Below are positions 1 to 7,841 of a stretch of DNA of 64,000 nt, in pieces (position 1 is the stretch's first letter; the number at the start of each line of letters is the position of its first letter). Source of the stretch: an uncultured Flavobacteriales bacterium (GTDB taxonomy: Bacteria > Bacteroidota > Bacteroidia > Flavobacteriales > Crocinitomicaceae). The notes beneath the pieces were generated by a model, which worked only from the letters and a program-made list of their open reading frames with translations, was not told the DNA's origin and did not search any database. The stretch is from assembly GCA_946479985.1 (NCBI GenBank), contig CAMLIF010000008.1, forward strand, positions 1-64,000. The letters run 5' to 3'. Both the position numbers and the translations under genes were made by a program.

Positions 1-89
1 TACGCAGATGTCGACAAGACTACTAAAGTATAAATCTGATTTTGATATATTTACTATTTCCTCGTCAGACTGAATCTGAGGGAAGGCGG

Positions 90-115
90 ATATATATATA
101 TATATATATATATAT
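90..115. repeat. TA dinucleotide microsatellite
   Basis: An uninterrupted alternating TA tract of about 26 bp lies just past the stop codon of the deoxynucleoside kinase gene. It could vary in length by polymerase slippage. The first 131 bases hold no recognisable gene. Confidence 0.9.
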
Positions 116-131
116 CGAAACTGGCGTGTAA

Positions 132-746
132 TTAAAACAATCCGTTAATCTCCGCGTCGATAGACTGAATGATTTTCCCTAAATCTTCCTGGTTTTCCGG
201 AAAACGATTGTTGTCAACATCAATGATCAGGAGTTTCCCGCTGTCATAAGTGGAAATCCACGCTTCATAACGTTCGTTTAAGCGTTTCAAATAGTCTAAA
301 CGAATACTCTCTTCGTATTCACGTCCACGCTGCTGAATCTGGCTTACAAGCGTTGGAACAGATGCGCGCAGATAGATCAATAAATCAGGTGCGGAAACAA
401 ATGAATCCATCAAATTGAAAAGAGAAAAGTAATTTTCGAAGTCGCGTGTTGTCATTAAACCCATTGAATGAAGGTTCGGCGCAAAAATATACGCATCTTC
501 ATAGATAGTTCTGTCTTGAATTACCGCCTGATTTGTACTTTGAATTTCCTGGATTTGTGTAAATCGGGAATTCAGATAATAAATCTGCAGGTTGAACGAC
601 CACCGCTGCATATCTTCATAGAAATCATTCAGATACGGATTTAACTCTACATCTTCAAAGTGTGTTTCCCAATTATAATGCTTGGCTAAAAGCTTTGTTA
701 ATGTAGTTTTTCCCGATCCGATATTTCCTGCGACTGCGATATGCAT
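132..746 (-). CDS. Deoxynucleoside kinase family protein (dAK/dGK-like)
   Basis: This 204-residue kinase should transfer a phosphate from ATP to deoxynucleosides in the cytoplasmic salvage pathway. The P-loop GNIGSGKTT is at residues 7-15. The family DR-[ST] motif is at residues 78-80 (DRT, followed by IYED). An arginine-rich lid, R140-G-R142-E-Y-E145, closes over ATP. Length is normal for bacterial dNKs of the Drosophila dNK/dGK/dAK type. Substrate preference cannot be read from the sequence. The start is the ATG directly before the P-loop strand, and a TAnnTTTG promoter box lies 31 nt upstream. The gene is transcribed alone. Confidence 0.85.
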   Translation of the reverse strand: MHIAVAGNIGSGKTTLTKLLAKHYNWETHFEDVELNPYLNDFYEDMQRWSFNLQIYYLNSRFTQIQEIQSTNQAVIQDRTIYEDAYIFAPNLHSMGLMTTRDFENYFSLFNLMDSFVSAPDLLIYLRASVPTLVSQIQQRGREYEESIRLDYLKRLNERYEAWISTYDSGKLLIIDVDNNRFPENQEDLGKIIQSIDAEINGLF

Positions 747-777
747 TGTGTGATTTTTTTAAAGACTGCCTAAATTA

Positions 778-785
778 CAAAAATA
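778..785 (-). promoter_or_regulatory. -7 box (TATTTTTG) of the deoxynucleoside kinase gene
   Basis: On the minus strand TATTTTTG matches the Bacteroidota -7 consensus TAnnTTTG, 31 nt upstream of the ATG. No TTG at -33 is seen, so this is a partial match. Confidence 0.5.
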
Positions 786-898
786 GAGTACATTGAGCCG
801 ATTTGTGGAAAAATAATGTAAGATTGGACAATGACTGGTTTAACATAAATAGGACAGGGAGTGATGCATCACGTCACAGCAACTGTAATCCTGGTTAG

Positions 899-1723
899 CT
901 ATTTAATCTTGTAAACGTACAATTTGTTATAAGTTGCAAAATAAAGACGATCTGAACTAGCCCGAACCGCAACAATTTTTTCAGATATTTCTTCCGGAAC
1001 CATCATTGCCGCAACAGGATTGAAAATGTTGTTTGAAAAGGTGAAGAGTTGTATTAACTGTTTGTCTTTCATTCCGAAAATGGCATTATCTGTAAAAAAG
1101 ATGTGATCAAAATCGCCCAATTCAAAAGAATTGATCAGTGTTCCGTAAATATCAAAATGTACCAGCACGTTGTGTTCATCAATGATATAAAGATTATTCT
1201 CCTTTTCCACCATTAACTCCAAAGCCCCGATATCTACGATTTGTTTCAGGTTTTGAATCTGCTGCTGCTGCTGAACTGAAGTAGATAATAGCGTTAATTC
1301 GTTGTTGATTTGGTCGTAGATCCAGAAACGATCGGTTTGATTGGAAGTGCAGAAAAGGTTTGCCCATTCTACTTCAAAGTCGTTTAAGGAAATGCAATCG
1401 TTTGCTAATGCCAAACCGTTATCGAGAAAACAAACCTGTTGTTGCTGTTCAGAGAAAACCGCAATTTTTAATTGATTACTGGCATCAATTGAGCTTATTT
1501 CCCCAATTTGTTTGATACTTTGCTCCAGGCCGAGTTTGCCCTGAGGAGTCCAGCGGGAAATATTCTGTTGCTGGAATAAATAAACCTGCTGGCTTAAATC
1601 AACTGCCCAAATTGCTCCTGAATCAAGTGGAATTGTATAGACAGAATCCAGTTTTCCTTCCTGACCCATTGCCTGGAACGAAAGAAAAAGGGTTAACCCG
1701 ATTATGAAAGACTTAATTTGCAT
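899..1723 (-). CDS. Secreted protein of unknown function, possible beta-propeller
   Basis: This 274-residue protein is not recognised. It starts with a signal peptide (MQIKSFIIGLTLFLSFQAMG, cleavage before Q). It is rich in short beta-strand-like segments with recurrent hydrophobic/aromatic spacing, which would fit a propeller-like fold. It has two glutamine runs (QQQQ at about residue 94 and QQQQQ at about 151). No lipobox and no T9SS sorting domain are seen. Its start overlaps the 3' end of the GH3 gene by 11 bp, so the two are probably cotranscribed and translationally coupled. Confidence 0.65.
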   Translation of the reverse strand: MQIKSFIIGLTLFLSFQAMGQEGKLDSVYTIPLDSGAIWAVDLSQQVYLFQQQNISRWTPQGKLGLEQSIKQIGEISSIDASNQLKIAVFSEQQQQVCFLDNGLALANDCISLNDFEVEWANLFCTSNQTDRFWIYDQINNELTLLSTSVQQQQQIQNLKQIVDIGALELMVEKENNLYIIDEHNVLVHFDIYGTLINSFELGDFDHIFFTDNAIFGMKDKQLIQLFTFSNNIFNPVAAMMVPEEISEKIVAVRASSDRLYFATYNKLYVYKIK

Positions 1724-3248
1724 CCGTTTTTTTAACTGGTTTGTGCAATGACAATAATTGTTCCATTACTTCGCGTGCGTTCAAACATCGGGGAACTTTA
1801 TGCTGTCCACCGAGTTTTCCTTTGCTTTTTAGCCAATCTTCAAATTGCCCGGGGTAAGCTACAACAATTTCCGGAGGCAGCATAGCCATATTATTGGAAC
1901 GTTTTGCGTCGTAATCGGAATTTATCTGGCGGAGTGTTTCATCAACTAAATGTGAGAAGCGCAGCTGGTCGTTGGGTTCTTTAATAAATTCTATGAGCCA
2001 TTGATGTCGCCCCAATCCGTCTCTATTCATATAAATGGGTGCAACAGTGAACTCGCGGATAGTTGCTTTCGTTAATTTAGATGCTTCTGAAATCGCTTTT
2101 TCGGTATTGGCAACGCTAACTTCTTCTCCGCATGAATTAATTGCATGACTGGTTCTTCCTGAAATTTTGAAACGAAAAGGTTCTTTGGAAGTAAACTTAA
2201 TAGTATCGCCAAGTATGTAACGCCATAAACCGCCGTTGGTAGAAATAACCATGGCATAATCGGTGTTCACTTCTACATTTTCTAACGGGACAACAGTTTT
2301 AGAATTTGTGCCGTCGAATTGATCCATTGGAATGAACTCGTAATAAATTCCGTAATCGAGCATCAGGAGAAGTTCATTGATCTTTGAATTGTCCTGGATT
2401 CCAAAGAAGCCTTCCGACGCATTATAGGTTTCAACGTAATTCATATCGTCAAACGGAATCAGCTGCCTGAATAGTTCGCGGTACGGCTCAAAATTAATTC
2501 CGCCGTGCATGAACAATTCGAGATTGGGCCAAACTTCGCGCAGATTACTTTTGCCGGTTATTTCGAGCACTTTTTTTGCTAAAACGTAGGTCCAGCTCGG
2601 AACTCCTGCAATAATGTAAACATCTTCGTTGATTGTCCCGAGCGCCATTTTTTCAATCTTCTCTGTCCATTCGGTCATCAGGGCAATTTCCTTACTAGGT
2701 GTTCGGCGGATTTCGGCCCACCACGGAAGGTTTTTCACAATGATAGCGGATAAATCGCCCTGATACATATCATGCGAGATAGGCAAAATTTGAGCGCTTC
2801 CACCTACAATCAGGTGTTTTCCTTTGTATAATTTTCTATTCGGAAATTGCTGGTAATAAAGCGCCAAAAGATCTTTTCCGCCTTTGTAGTGGCAATCTTC
2901 CAGCGAGTCTTTGGTAACAGGAATGAATTTGCTTCTGTCGGATGTTGTTCCTGAACTTTTTGCGAACCATTTTACTTCCTGGTTCCAGAGTAAACCCTGT
3001 TCGTTTTCCATAGAACGAACGATATAAGGCTTTAAGCTTTCGTAATCGTTCAGGGGAACAAGCGTTGTAAAATCTTCGTAAGATTTGATCTGATCGAACT
3101 GATGTGTTCTGCCAAATTCGGTTTGAGTGCCGGCGGTTAGCAATTTTTCCAATACATCATTCTGAACCTCGTAAGGGTATTTCATGAAGAGTTCGATCTG
3201 ATGCAGACGTTTCTTCATTACCCACGAGAAAATGGAATTGAACGGCAT
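1713..3248 (-). CDS. GH3 family (auxin-responsive promoter-like) acyl-adenylating protein
   Basis: About 511 residues. The sequence matches the bacterial branch of the GH3 family (ANL superfamily), whose plant members make amino-acid conjugates of acyl acids through an acyl-adenylate. Visible family landmarks are SSGTTSDRSKFIPVT near residue 98 (the ATP-binding P-loop-like motif), an ETYNASEGFFG block, and the LGDTIKF/FKISGRTSHAINSCGEE segment before the small C-terminal domain. The substrate in Bacteroidota is unknown. I chose the ATG giving MPFNSIFSW because the next one upstream lies inside a hairpin repeat and the longest frame opens with TTG. The downstream secreted protein overlaps it by 11 bp. 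Confidence 0.85.
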   Translation of the reverse strand: MPFNSIFSWVMKKRLHQIELFMKYPYEVQNDVLEKLLTAGTQTEFGRTHQFDQIKSYEDFTTLVPLNDYESLKPYIVRSMENEQGLLWNQEVKWFAKSSGTTSDRSKFIPVTKDSLEDCHYKGGKDLLALYYQQFPNRKLYKGKHLIVGGSAQILPISHDMYQGDLSAIIVKNLPWWAEIRRTPSKEIALMTEWTEKIEKMALGTINEDVYIIAGVPSWTYVLAKKVLEITGKSNLREVWPNLELFMHGGINFEPYRELFRQLIPFDDMNYVETYNASEGFFGIQDNSKINELLLMLDYGIYYEFIPMDQFDGTNSKTVVPLENVEVNTDYAMVISTNGGLWRYILGDTIKFTSKEPFRFKISGRTSHAINSCGEEVSVANTEKAISEASKLTKATIREFTVAPIYMNRDGLGRHQWLIEFIKEPNDQLRFSHLVDETLRQINSDYDAKRSNNMAMLPPEIVVAYPGQFEDWLKSKGKLGGQHKVPRCLNAREVMEQLLSLHKPVKKTDAN

Positions 3249-3250
3249 AA

Positions 3251-3285
3251 ATAGAGGCATTTCGGCTCCGCTCAATGACCTCTAT
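3251..3285. repeat. REP-like hairpin, copy A (core TTCGGCTCCGCTCA)
   Basis: Imperfect palindrome with arms ATAGAGG/CCTCTAT and a loop containing TTCGGCTCCGCTCA. It covers the in-frame ATG four codons before the chosen GH3 start. The core recurs inverted 40 bp away and, degenerate, near 37.6 kb. Confidence 0.65.
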
Positions 3286-3300
3286 GTTTTGGATAGAGAG

Positions 3301-3340
3301 AGTAAAAGGGCACCGAGCGGAGTCGAGGTGCCTTTTTACT
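3301..3340 (-). terminator. Hairpin with REP-like core; likely terminator of the 38-residue gene
   Basis: Arms AGTAAAAGGGCACC and GGTGCCTTTTTACT pair with one mismatch around the loop GAGCGGAGTCGA. On the minus strand the stem is followed by CTTTTACT. It lies 8 bp after the stop codon of the small membrane-protein gene and shares its loop core with repeat copy A. Confidence 0.65.
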
Positions 3341-3347
3341 CCAAAGA

Positions 3348-3464
3348 CTAACCGAATGCGTAAAGTGCACCGATAATTGCCAAAGCAATAATGGTGTATA
3401 CGAATCCGATTCCAACTGTTGTTCCTTCGAAGAAAGTATCTTGTTTATTGTTATCGTGTGACAT
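3348..3464 (-). CDS. 38-residue single-pass membrane protein
   Basis: A short frame of 38 codons: a polar N-terminus (MSHDNNKQDTFFEG), then one hydrophobic helix (about residues 15-37, containing VYTIIALAIIGALYAF) and a stop two residues later. I do not recognise the family. Support for a real gene: a minus-strand promoter TTG-N21-TACATTTG ends 14 nt before the ATG, and a strong hairpin follows the stop. Size and topology resemble small accessory subunits of respiratory or transport complexes, but that is only analogy. It lies downstream of the Bax-inhibitor-1 gene in the same direction. Confidence 0.65.
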   Translation of the reverse strand: MSHDNNKQDTFFEGTTVGIGFVYTIIALAIIGALYAFG

Positions 3465-3478
3465 GTCGTATTTTTTTT

Positions 3479-3510
3479 CAAATGTACAATTTGTTCTTTA
3501 AAAAGGGCAA
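3479..3510 (-). promoter_or_regulatory. Promoter of the 38-residue membrane protein gene
   Basis: On the minus strand a TTG (at the higher-coordinate end) is followed after 21 bp by TACATTTG, matching TAnnTTTG. It lies between the stop of the upstream gene and the small ORF, so the small gene has its own transcription unit. Confidence 0.6.
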
Positions 3511-3529
3511 GTTCTCCCCGAAATTCTTT

Positions 3530-4279
3530 CTAATCTCTGCTGTCTCCGAATAAGCGAAGCAATGAAAGAAAGAGATTAATGAACGTAACGTAGAGTGTGA
3601 ATCCGCCCAAAAGAGCTAATTTATTTTTTTGATCTTCGTTCAGTGAAGCATCGTTTGCATAACGCTTCAGGTTTTGCATGTGGTAAGCAGTTAAACCGGT
3701 GAAAACCAAAACTCCGATAATTGAAATCAACCACGACAAACCATCGCTACCAACCCAAAAATTCACGATTGAAGCGATGAAAATGCCGAAAAACGCCATC
3801 ATTAAAATACTTCCGAAACGCGTTAAATCAACCTTGGTTGTATATCCTGCAATTGCCATTATTGCGAAAGTTCCCGCACTAATTCCAAATACGATTGCGA
3901 TAGATTCTGTTGTATAGCGCATGAAAATGGTTGTCAGCGCAAAGCCAAGTAATACGGCATACAGTGTGAATAATGCAAAGAGAACAGCAAATGAAGCTCT
4001 GTTGACTAACGAATGAAGTGCAAAAACAATCCCTATCGGAGAAAATACAACTACATAGAATAAAGGTGTTGCCGCAAGGCCTTTCGGAGTTTCTTTATAG
4101 AAGTATTCCAAAATAAACTCGGGCGTTCCGTATTGATAAGCGATTGCTCCGGTTACGAGAAGTGCACCGAACATGAAAAGGTAAACTTTAGAGAAAAATC
4201 GACGAGCAGCCAGTTGTTTTGCCTGTGTGTCGAACGTGATATCGTCTAAACTTGAACTTGAATTAAAATTGAAATCCAT
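3530..4279 (-). CDS. Bax inhibitor-1/YccA family membrane protein
   Basis: 249 residues with seven predicted membrane helices after a 27-residue cytoplasmic N-terminus. The pattern matches the BI-1/YccA/YbhL family: RFFSKVYLFMFGALLVTGAIAYQ for the first helix, FTGLTAYHMQNLKRYA before the sixth, and LYVTFINLFLSLLRLFGDSRD at the C-terminus, the usual bacterial ending. Family members act as calcium leak channels or interact with FtsH; the role here is unknown. It begins 9 bp after folE, so it is probably the last gene of a pterin operon. The preceding AT-rich gap carries no terminator. Confidence 0.9.
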   Translation of the reverse strand: MDFNFNSSSSLDDITFDTQAKQLAARRFFSKVYLFMFGALLVTGAIAYQYGTPEFILEYFYKETPKGLAATPLFYVVVFSPIGIVFALHSLVNRASFAVLFALFTLYAVLLGFALTTIFMRYTTESIAIVFGISAGTFAIMAIAGYTTKVDLTRFGSILMMAFFGIFIASIVNFWVGSDGLSWLISIIGVLVFTGLTAYHMQNLKRYANDASLNEDQKNKLALLGGFTLYVTFINLFLSLLRLFGDSRD

Positions 4280-4288
4280 GATTTTTTG

Positions 4289-4879
4289 TTAATGTAATTT
4301 TGCCTGAACTAAGTTAATGAATTCTCTTCGGGTTGAATCATTATTCATGAACAATCCTGTAAATGCGCTCGATGTTGTAACCGAATTTTGTTTTTGAACA
4401 CCACGCATCTGCATACACATGTGCTGGCATTCCAAAACTACGGCAACTCCTTTGGGGCGTAAGGTTTTCTGAATGCAATCCCGTATTTCTATCGTCAGGC
4501 GCTCCTGAACCTGTAAGCGGCGTGAAAATGCGTCTACTATGCGCGGAAGCTTGCTCAATCCAACAATTTTCCCGTCGGGAATATAGGCAATGTGCGCTTT
4601 CCCGAAGAATGGAAGCATGTGGTGCTCGCACATAGAATATACTTCAATGTCTTTCACTATGACCATTTCCGAGTAGTCTTCATTAAACAAAGCACTTCTT
4701 AAGATCTCTTCCGGATCAGTGGAATATCCCTGTGTTAGAAACTGTAAAGCCTTTGCAACGCGTTCAGGAGTTCTTGCCAAACCTTCGCGGTCAGGGTTTT
4801 CACCCAGTTCTTCCAGTACTTTACGGTAAACACCTGCAAGTTCGTCGGTGGTTTTTTGATCGTAATTGAAATCAGCCAT
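4289..4879 (-). CDS. folE: GTP cyclohydrolase I (FolE)
   Basis: 196 residues. It converts GTP to 7,8-dihydroneopterin triphosphate, the first step of folate and biopterin synthesis. The zinc ligands C84, H87 and C155 have the same 71-residue spacing as E. coli C110/H113/C181. The [18 protein letters not shown] block, [10 protein letters not shown] and QERLT are all present, as is the HMCMQMRG segment. It is a canonical zinc-dependent type IA enzyme. It starts 14 bp after the upstream PTPS gene, so the two consecutive pathway enzymes are cotranscribed. Confidence 0.97.
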   Translation of the reverse strand: MADFNYDQKTTDELAGVYRKVLEELGENPDREGLARTPERVAKALQFLTQGYSTDPEEILRSALFNEDYSEMVIVKDIEVYSMCEHHMLPFFGKAHIAYIPDGKIVGLSKLPRIVDAFSRRLQVQERLTIEIRDCIQKTLRPKGVAVVLECQHMCMQMRGVQKQNSVTTSSAFTGLFMNNDSTRREFINLVQAKLH

Positions 4880-4893
4880 TTATTCAAAATGAT

Positions 4894-5325
4894 TTAGAAC
4901 GGTTCTTTACCACCGTAGTATTCAACAAAGTTGTTTTCGGTTTCTTCCAGTTTGATATAACTTAAGTGTCCACCGGCATTTTTGATCGGTCCATCCAGAA
5001 TTTCCCAGATCTTAATGATCAGGTTTTCTGTTGAAGCGAGAATTCCCTCCATGAACGGAACATCCATATTCAGGTTTTTATGATCTAAAGGTTCAATAAC
5101 CAGGTCTTTTACCAGTTTCGATAACACTTTCAGATCAATCACGAATCCTGTTTCCATGCTTGGAATGCCTTTCACGGTAACTAATAATGTGTAGTTGTGC
5201 CCGTGCCAGTTTTTGTTGCTGCACTTCCCGAAAACTTCTGCATTCTTTTCGTCCGACCAGTCTTCACGCCACAATTTGTGTGCAGCATTGAAGTGTTCTT
5301 TTCTTGTAATGTATACTGTACTCAC
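4894..5325 (-). CDS. 6-pyruvoyl-tetrahydropterin synthase, C-x5-HGH type
   Basis: 143 residues. Zinc ligands are H16, H41 and H43; the catalytic Cys is C35, with D81-H82 completing the triad. The C35-x5-H41 spacing is that of animal/eukaryote-type PTPS; QueD has C-x3-HGH. The PLDHKNLNMDVP and STENLIIKIWEIL blocks also resemble animal PTPS closely. With folE directly downstream this suggests dihydroneopterin triphosphate to 6-pyruvoyl-tetrahydropterin, the biopterin branch, instead of queuosine synthesis. The only in-frame start before the HFNAAH motif is GTG. A TAACTTTG box lies 19 nt upstream. Confidence 0.88.
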   Translation of the reverse strand: MSTVYITRKEHFNAAHKLWREDWSDEKNAEVFGKCSNKNWHGHNYTLLVTVKGIPSMETGFVIDLKVLSKLVKDLVIEPLDHKNLNMDVPFMEGILASTENLIIKIWEILDGPIKNAGGHLSYIKLEETENNFVEYYGGKEPF

Positions 5326-5344
5326 TACTTTGTTTTTTGTGGTA

Positions 5345-5352
5345 CAAAGTTA
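5345..5352 (-). promoter_or_regulatory. -7 box (TAACTTTG) of the PTPS-folE operon
   Basis: TAACTTTG on the minus strand matches TAnnTTTG, 19 nt before the GTG start of the PTPS gene. It shares the intergenic region with a divergent promoter for hldD. Confidence 0.55.
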
Positions 5353-5450
5353 GTAAATAGTGATTAGGCAGCAGGCAATAGTCATAGTTATTTAAAATGC
5401 TGATTTCACACAATTGGAAGGCTATTACCTGTTCACTCTTAACTATTAGC

Positions 5451-5458
5451 TATTTTTG
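5451..5458 (+). promoter_or_regulatory. -7 box (TATTTTTG) of hldD
   Basis: TATTTTTG ends 15 nt before the hldD ATG, giving a leader of roughly 10 nt. No clear -33 TTG is seen at the usual distance. Confidence 0.5.
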
Positions 5459-5473
5459 TAAAAAAAGCTCAAG

Positions 5474-6439
5474 ATGATTGTAATTACAGGCGCGGCCGGA
5501 TTTATTGGAAGTTGTTTAGTTGGAACAATGAATTCAAAAGGAATTTCGAACCTGATTTTGGTCGACGATTTCTCTAAAACAGAAAAAGACCATAATCTGG
5601 AAGGAAAAGACTTTGTTCTGAAAATTGAGCGCTCTGTTTTTGATGACTGGATGCAGGAAAACGGAGAAAAAGTAACAGCAATTGTTCATATTGGTGCTCG
5701 AACAGATACTACCGAATTCGACAAAGCGATTTTCGATGAATTGAATGTAGAATATTCTAAAATGATCTGGAAACATTGCTGCGATTTCAACATTCCATTA
5801 GTTTATGCAAGTTCTGCCGCAACTTATGGCTTAGGAGAATTAGGGTATGACGACGATGAAACCAAAATGCCGCAATTACAACCGTTGAATCCTTATGGTT
5901 GGTCGAAACAATGGTTCGACGTGTGGGCTTTGGAACAAACAGAAACTCCTCCGAACTGGTACGGATTGAAATTCTTCAATGTTTACGGTCCGAACGAATA
6001 TCACAAAGGAAGAATGGCTTCTGTGATTATGCATACGTTTAACCAGGTGAAAGAAATTGGTTCAATGAAACTGTTCCGTTCCCACAATCCGGATTATACA
6101 GACGGAGGGCAAATGCGCGATTTCGTTTATGTAAAAGATGTAGTTTCCGTTATTGAATTTTTACTCAAGGGAACCGCCAAATCAGGAATTTACAATTTGG
6201 GTTCAGGAAAAGCCCGTACTTTTTTGGATCTGGCTGCAAATACGTTCAAAGCTTTGGGTAAAGAACCGCAGATTTCTTTCATTGATACTCCAGAGGATAT
6301 CCGTGATAAATACCAGTATTTCACCCAGGCAAATATGCAGAAGCTGATCGATCAGGGATATGATGTTCCGTTTCACACGCTGGAAGAAGGGATTGAAGAT
6401 TACGTGAAGAATTATCTGGTTTCGGGATCGTATATCTGA
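5474..6439 (+). CDS. hldD: ADP-L-glycero-D-manno-heptose 6-epimerase
   Basis: 321 residues, an extended short-chain dehydrogenase of the HldD/RfaD type that makes the heptose precursor of the LPS inner core. The NAD(P)-binding GAAGFIG is at residues 6-12, and the catalytic Y141-x3-K145 pair is preceded by SSAATYG. The family signature YGPNEYHKGRMASV and the FRSHNPDYTDGGQMRDFVYVKD segment separate it from generic NDP-sugar epimerases. Length is normal. A DUF1801 gene starts 3 bp after the stop and is probably cotranscribed. Confidence 0.93.
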   Translation: MIVITGAAGFIGSCLVGTMNSKGISNLILVDDFSKTEKDHNLEGKDFVLKIERSVFDDWMQENGEKVTAIVHIGARTDTTEFDKAIFDELNVEYSKMIWKHCCDFNIPLVYASSAATYGLGELGYDDDETKMPQLQPLNPYGWSKQWFDVWALEQTETPPNWYGLKFFNVYGPNEYHKGRMASVIMHTFNQVKEIGSMKLFRSHNPDYTDGGQMRDFVYVKDVVSVIEFLLKGTAKSGIYNLGSGKARTFLDLAANTFKALGKEPQISFIDTPEDIRDKYQYFTQANMQKLIDQGYDVPFHTLEEGIEDYVKNYLVSGSYI

Positions 6440-6442
6440 TTC

Positions 6443-6808
6443 ATGGAAATCGATCATTTCTTGTCAGGTTATTCTGAAGAAGTTCAAACAATTGTTTATG
6501 AACTGCGTGATTTGTTGAAAAAAGAATTGCCTCAGATCAATGAAGTTTTCGACCCATCTGCAAAAATGATTGCCTACGGATACGGGAATACTTACAAAGA
6601 ACATGTTTGCTCCATTTTCCCATCGAAAAAAGGTGTGAAGCTGGGTTTTAATCAGGGTGTTCAGTTAGATAATTCGGCCGGATTACTTGCAGGAGAAGGA
6701 AAGATTTCCCGTTACGTTGAGTTTAGAAATGCAGATATATTGAAATCGAAAGAATTGGTTGATTTGATTGGTCAGGCTCAGGAGTTGTATTTGCAGAGGA
6801 TGAAATGA
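6443..6808 (+). CDS. DUF1801-like small protein
   Basis: 121 residues. It resembles the DUF1801/YdhG-like family of small cytoplasmic alpha/beta proteins: an N-terminal helix (FLSGYSEEVQTIVYELRDLLKKEL), a central MIAYGYGNTYKEHVCSIFPSKKGVKLGF sheet region, and a C-terminal helix. Function is unknown. It follows hldD by 3 bp, so expression depends on the hldD promoter. No signal peptide. Confidence 0.7.
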   Translation: MEIDHFLSGYSEEVQTIVYELRDLLKKELPQINEVFDPSAKMIAYGYGNTYKEHVCSIFPSKKGVKLGFNQGVQLDNSAGLLAGEGKISRYVEFRNADILKSKELVDLIGQAQELYLQRMK

Positions 6809-6873
6809 TCCATCAGGCTGTTTTATGGAAATCAGTTATACAAACATCTTAGTAAAAACTAAATTCTTTTAGT

Positions 6874-7308
6874 ATGAAACGATCCTTAATTTTTCTGTTA
6901 GTTCTTATTTTAACATCGTGTAAGCTATTTCATAGTTCGGGTGAAAATGTTGATACGGATAAATTGGCAAAAGATCTTTTAACATTGAAAATTGAATGTA
7001 TTGATAATGCTATGCCAATGACCACCAGTAAGCCTTATCTAATAATAACGGCATGTTCGAATGATACATTAATTGAAAATTATAAGATTATTGAATTGGC
7101 AGCTACTGGCAGCAATGGCTCATGGAAAGCTCAAAGCTTCGATTTTGACGTGTATATGGGAAAAGGTTATGACCAATTCCGGAATATTTCCCGTGATTTT
7201 GACCTTACAATCGGCACACCAATTAATTTTCTTGTAACCTTGCAGACTGAATCCGGTATTACGACAAGCTATGAAGTGAAGCTGGGGAAGATTCAGGTTG
7301 TTTATTAA
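6874..7308 (+). CDS. Hypothetical lipoprotein
   Basis: 144 residues with a lipoprotein signal peptide, MKRSLIFLLVLILTSC, lipidated Cys16 followed by KLFHSSG. The mature part has beta-strand-like spacing (for example the repeated short VTLQTESGI and YEVKLGKIQVVY stretches), suggesting a small beta sandwich. No family recognised. The residues after the Cys do not tell inner- from outer-membrane placement in this phylum. It is 12 bp upstream of the cupin gene, so the two may form an operon. Confidence 0.65.
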   Translation: MKRSLIFLLVLILTSCKLFHSSGENVDTDKLAKDLLTLKIECIDNAMPMTTSKPYLIITACSNDTLIENYKIIELAATGSNGSWKAQSFDFDVYMGKGYDQFRNISRDFDLTIGTPINFLVTLQTESGITTSYEVKLGKIQVVY

Positions 7309-7320
7309 CTGAGAAGCAAA

Positions 7321-7818
7321 ATGTCTGAAAAGAATTCAATTTCAATACTCGATGCCACAGAAGGCCAATCATTCTCCATTGCAGGTGGTTCATATCGGAT
7401 TTTGATCTCTGGTGAACAAACAGATGGGAGTTATGCCGTAATCGAAATGCTTGTTCCTCCGGGTGGCGGACCAAATCCGCATGCGCATGCTGAAATTCAG
7501 GAGACTTTTTATGTTGTAGAAGGTGAAGTGGAATTCAAAACGGAGGAAGGAACGAATTTAGCGGGAAAAGGTTCGTTTGTGAATATTCCGCTGGGTGGAG
7601 AAGTTCATTGTTTTAAGAATAAGTCGGACCAGGTGGTGAAGTTATTATGTACAGTTGTTCCGGCAGGATTGGACAGTTTTTTTCAAGAAATTGGAGCACC
7701 CGTTGAGGCAGGAATGTTTTTGCCTGCAATGTCTCCTACGGAAAAAGAAGTTTCACGCATCAAAGCGATAGGGGAAAAGTACGGGCAGGTTTTCTATCCG
7801 CCCGATTTCCTGGATTGA
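7321..7818 (+). CDS. Cupin domain protein
   Basis: 165 residues with one cupin barrel. Motif 1 reads PGGGPNPHAHAEIQETFYVVEGEVEF and supplies two His and one Glu metal ligands; motif 2, around GKGSFVNIPLGGEVHCFKN, supplies the third His. Such single-domain cupins bind one metal and act as dioxygenases, isomerases or binding proteins; the substrate is not apparent. No signal peptide, so cytoplasmic. It converges on the neighbouring TPR gene with a 23-bp gap. Confidence 0.85.
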   Translation: MSEKNSISILDATEGQSFSIAGGSYRILISGEQTDGSYAVIEMLVPPGGGPNPHAHAEIQETFYVVEGEVEFKTEEGTNLAGKGSFVNIPLGGEVHCFKNKSDQVVKLLCTVVPAGLDSFFQEIGAPVEAGMFLPAMSPTEKEVSRIKAIGEKYGQVFYPPDFLD

Positions 7819-7841
7819 ATCTTTATTGAAAGACGAGATTT

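Noticed and set aside
3272..3481. A 69-codon frame on the minus strand in the same place as the small membrane protein
   Set aside because: It overlaps the promoter, gene and hairpin of the 38-residue protein in another phase, and its translation has no signal or domain.
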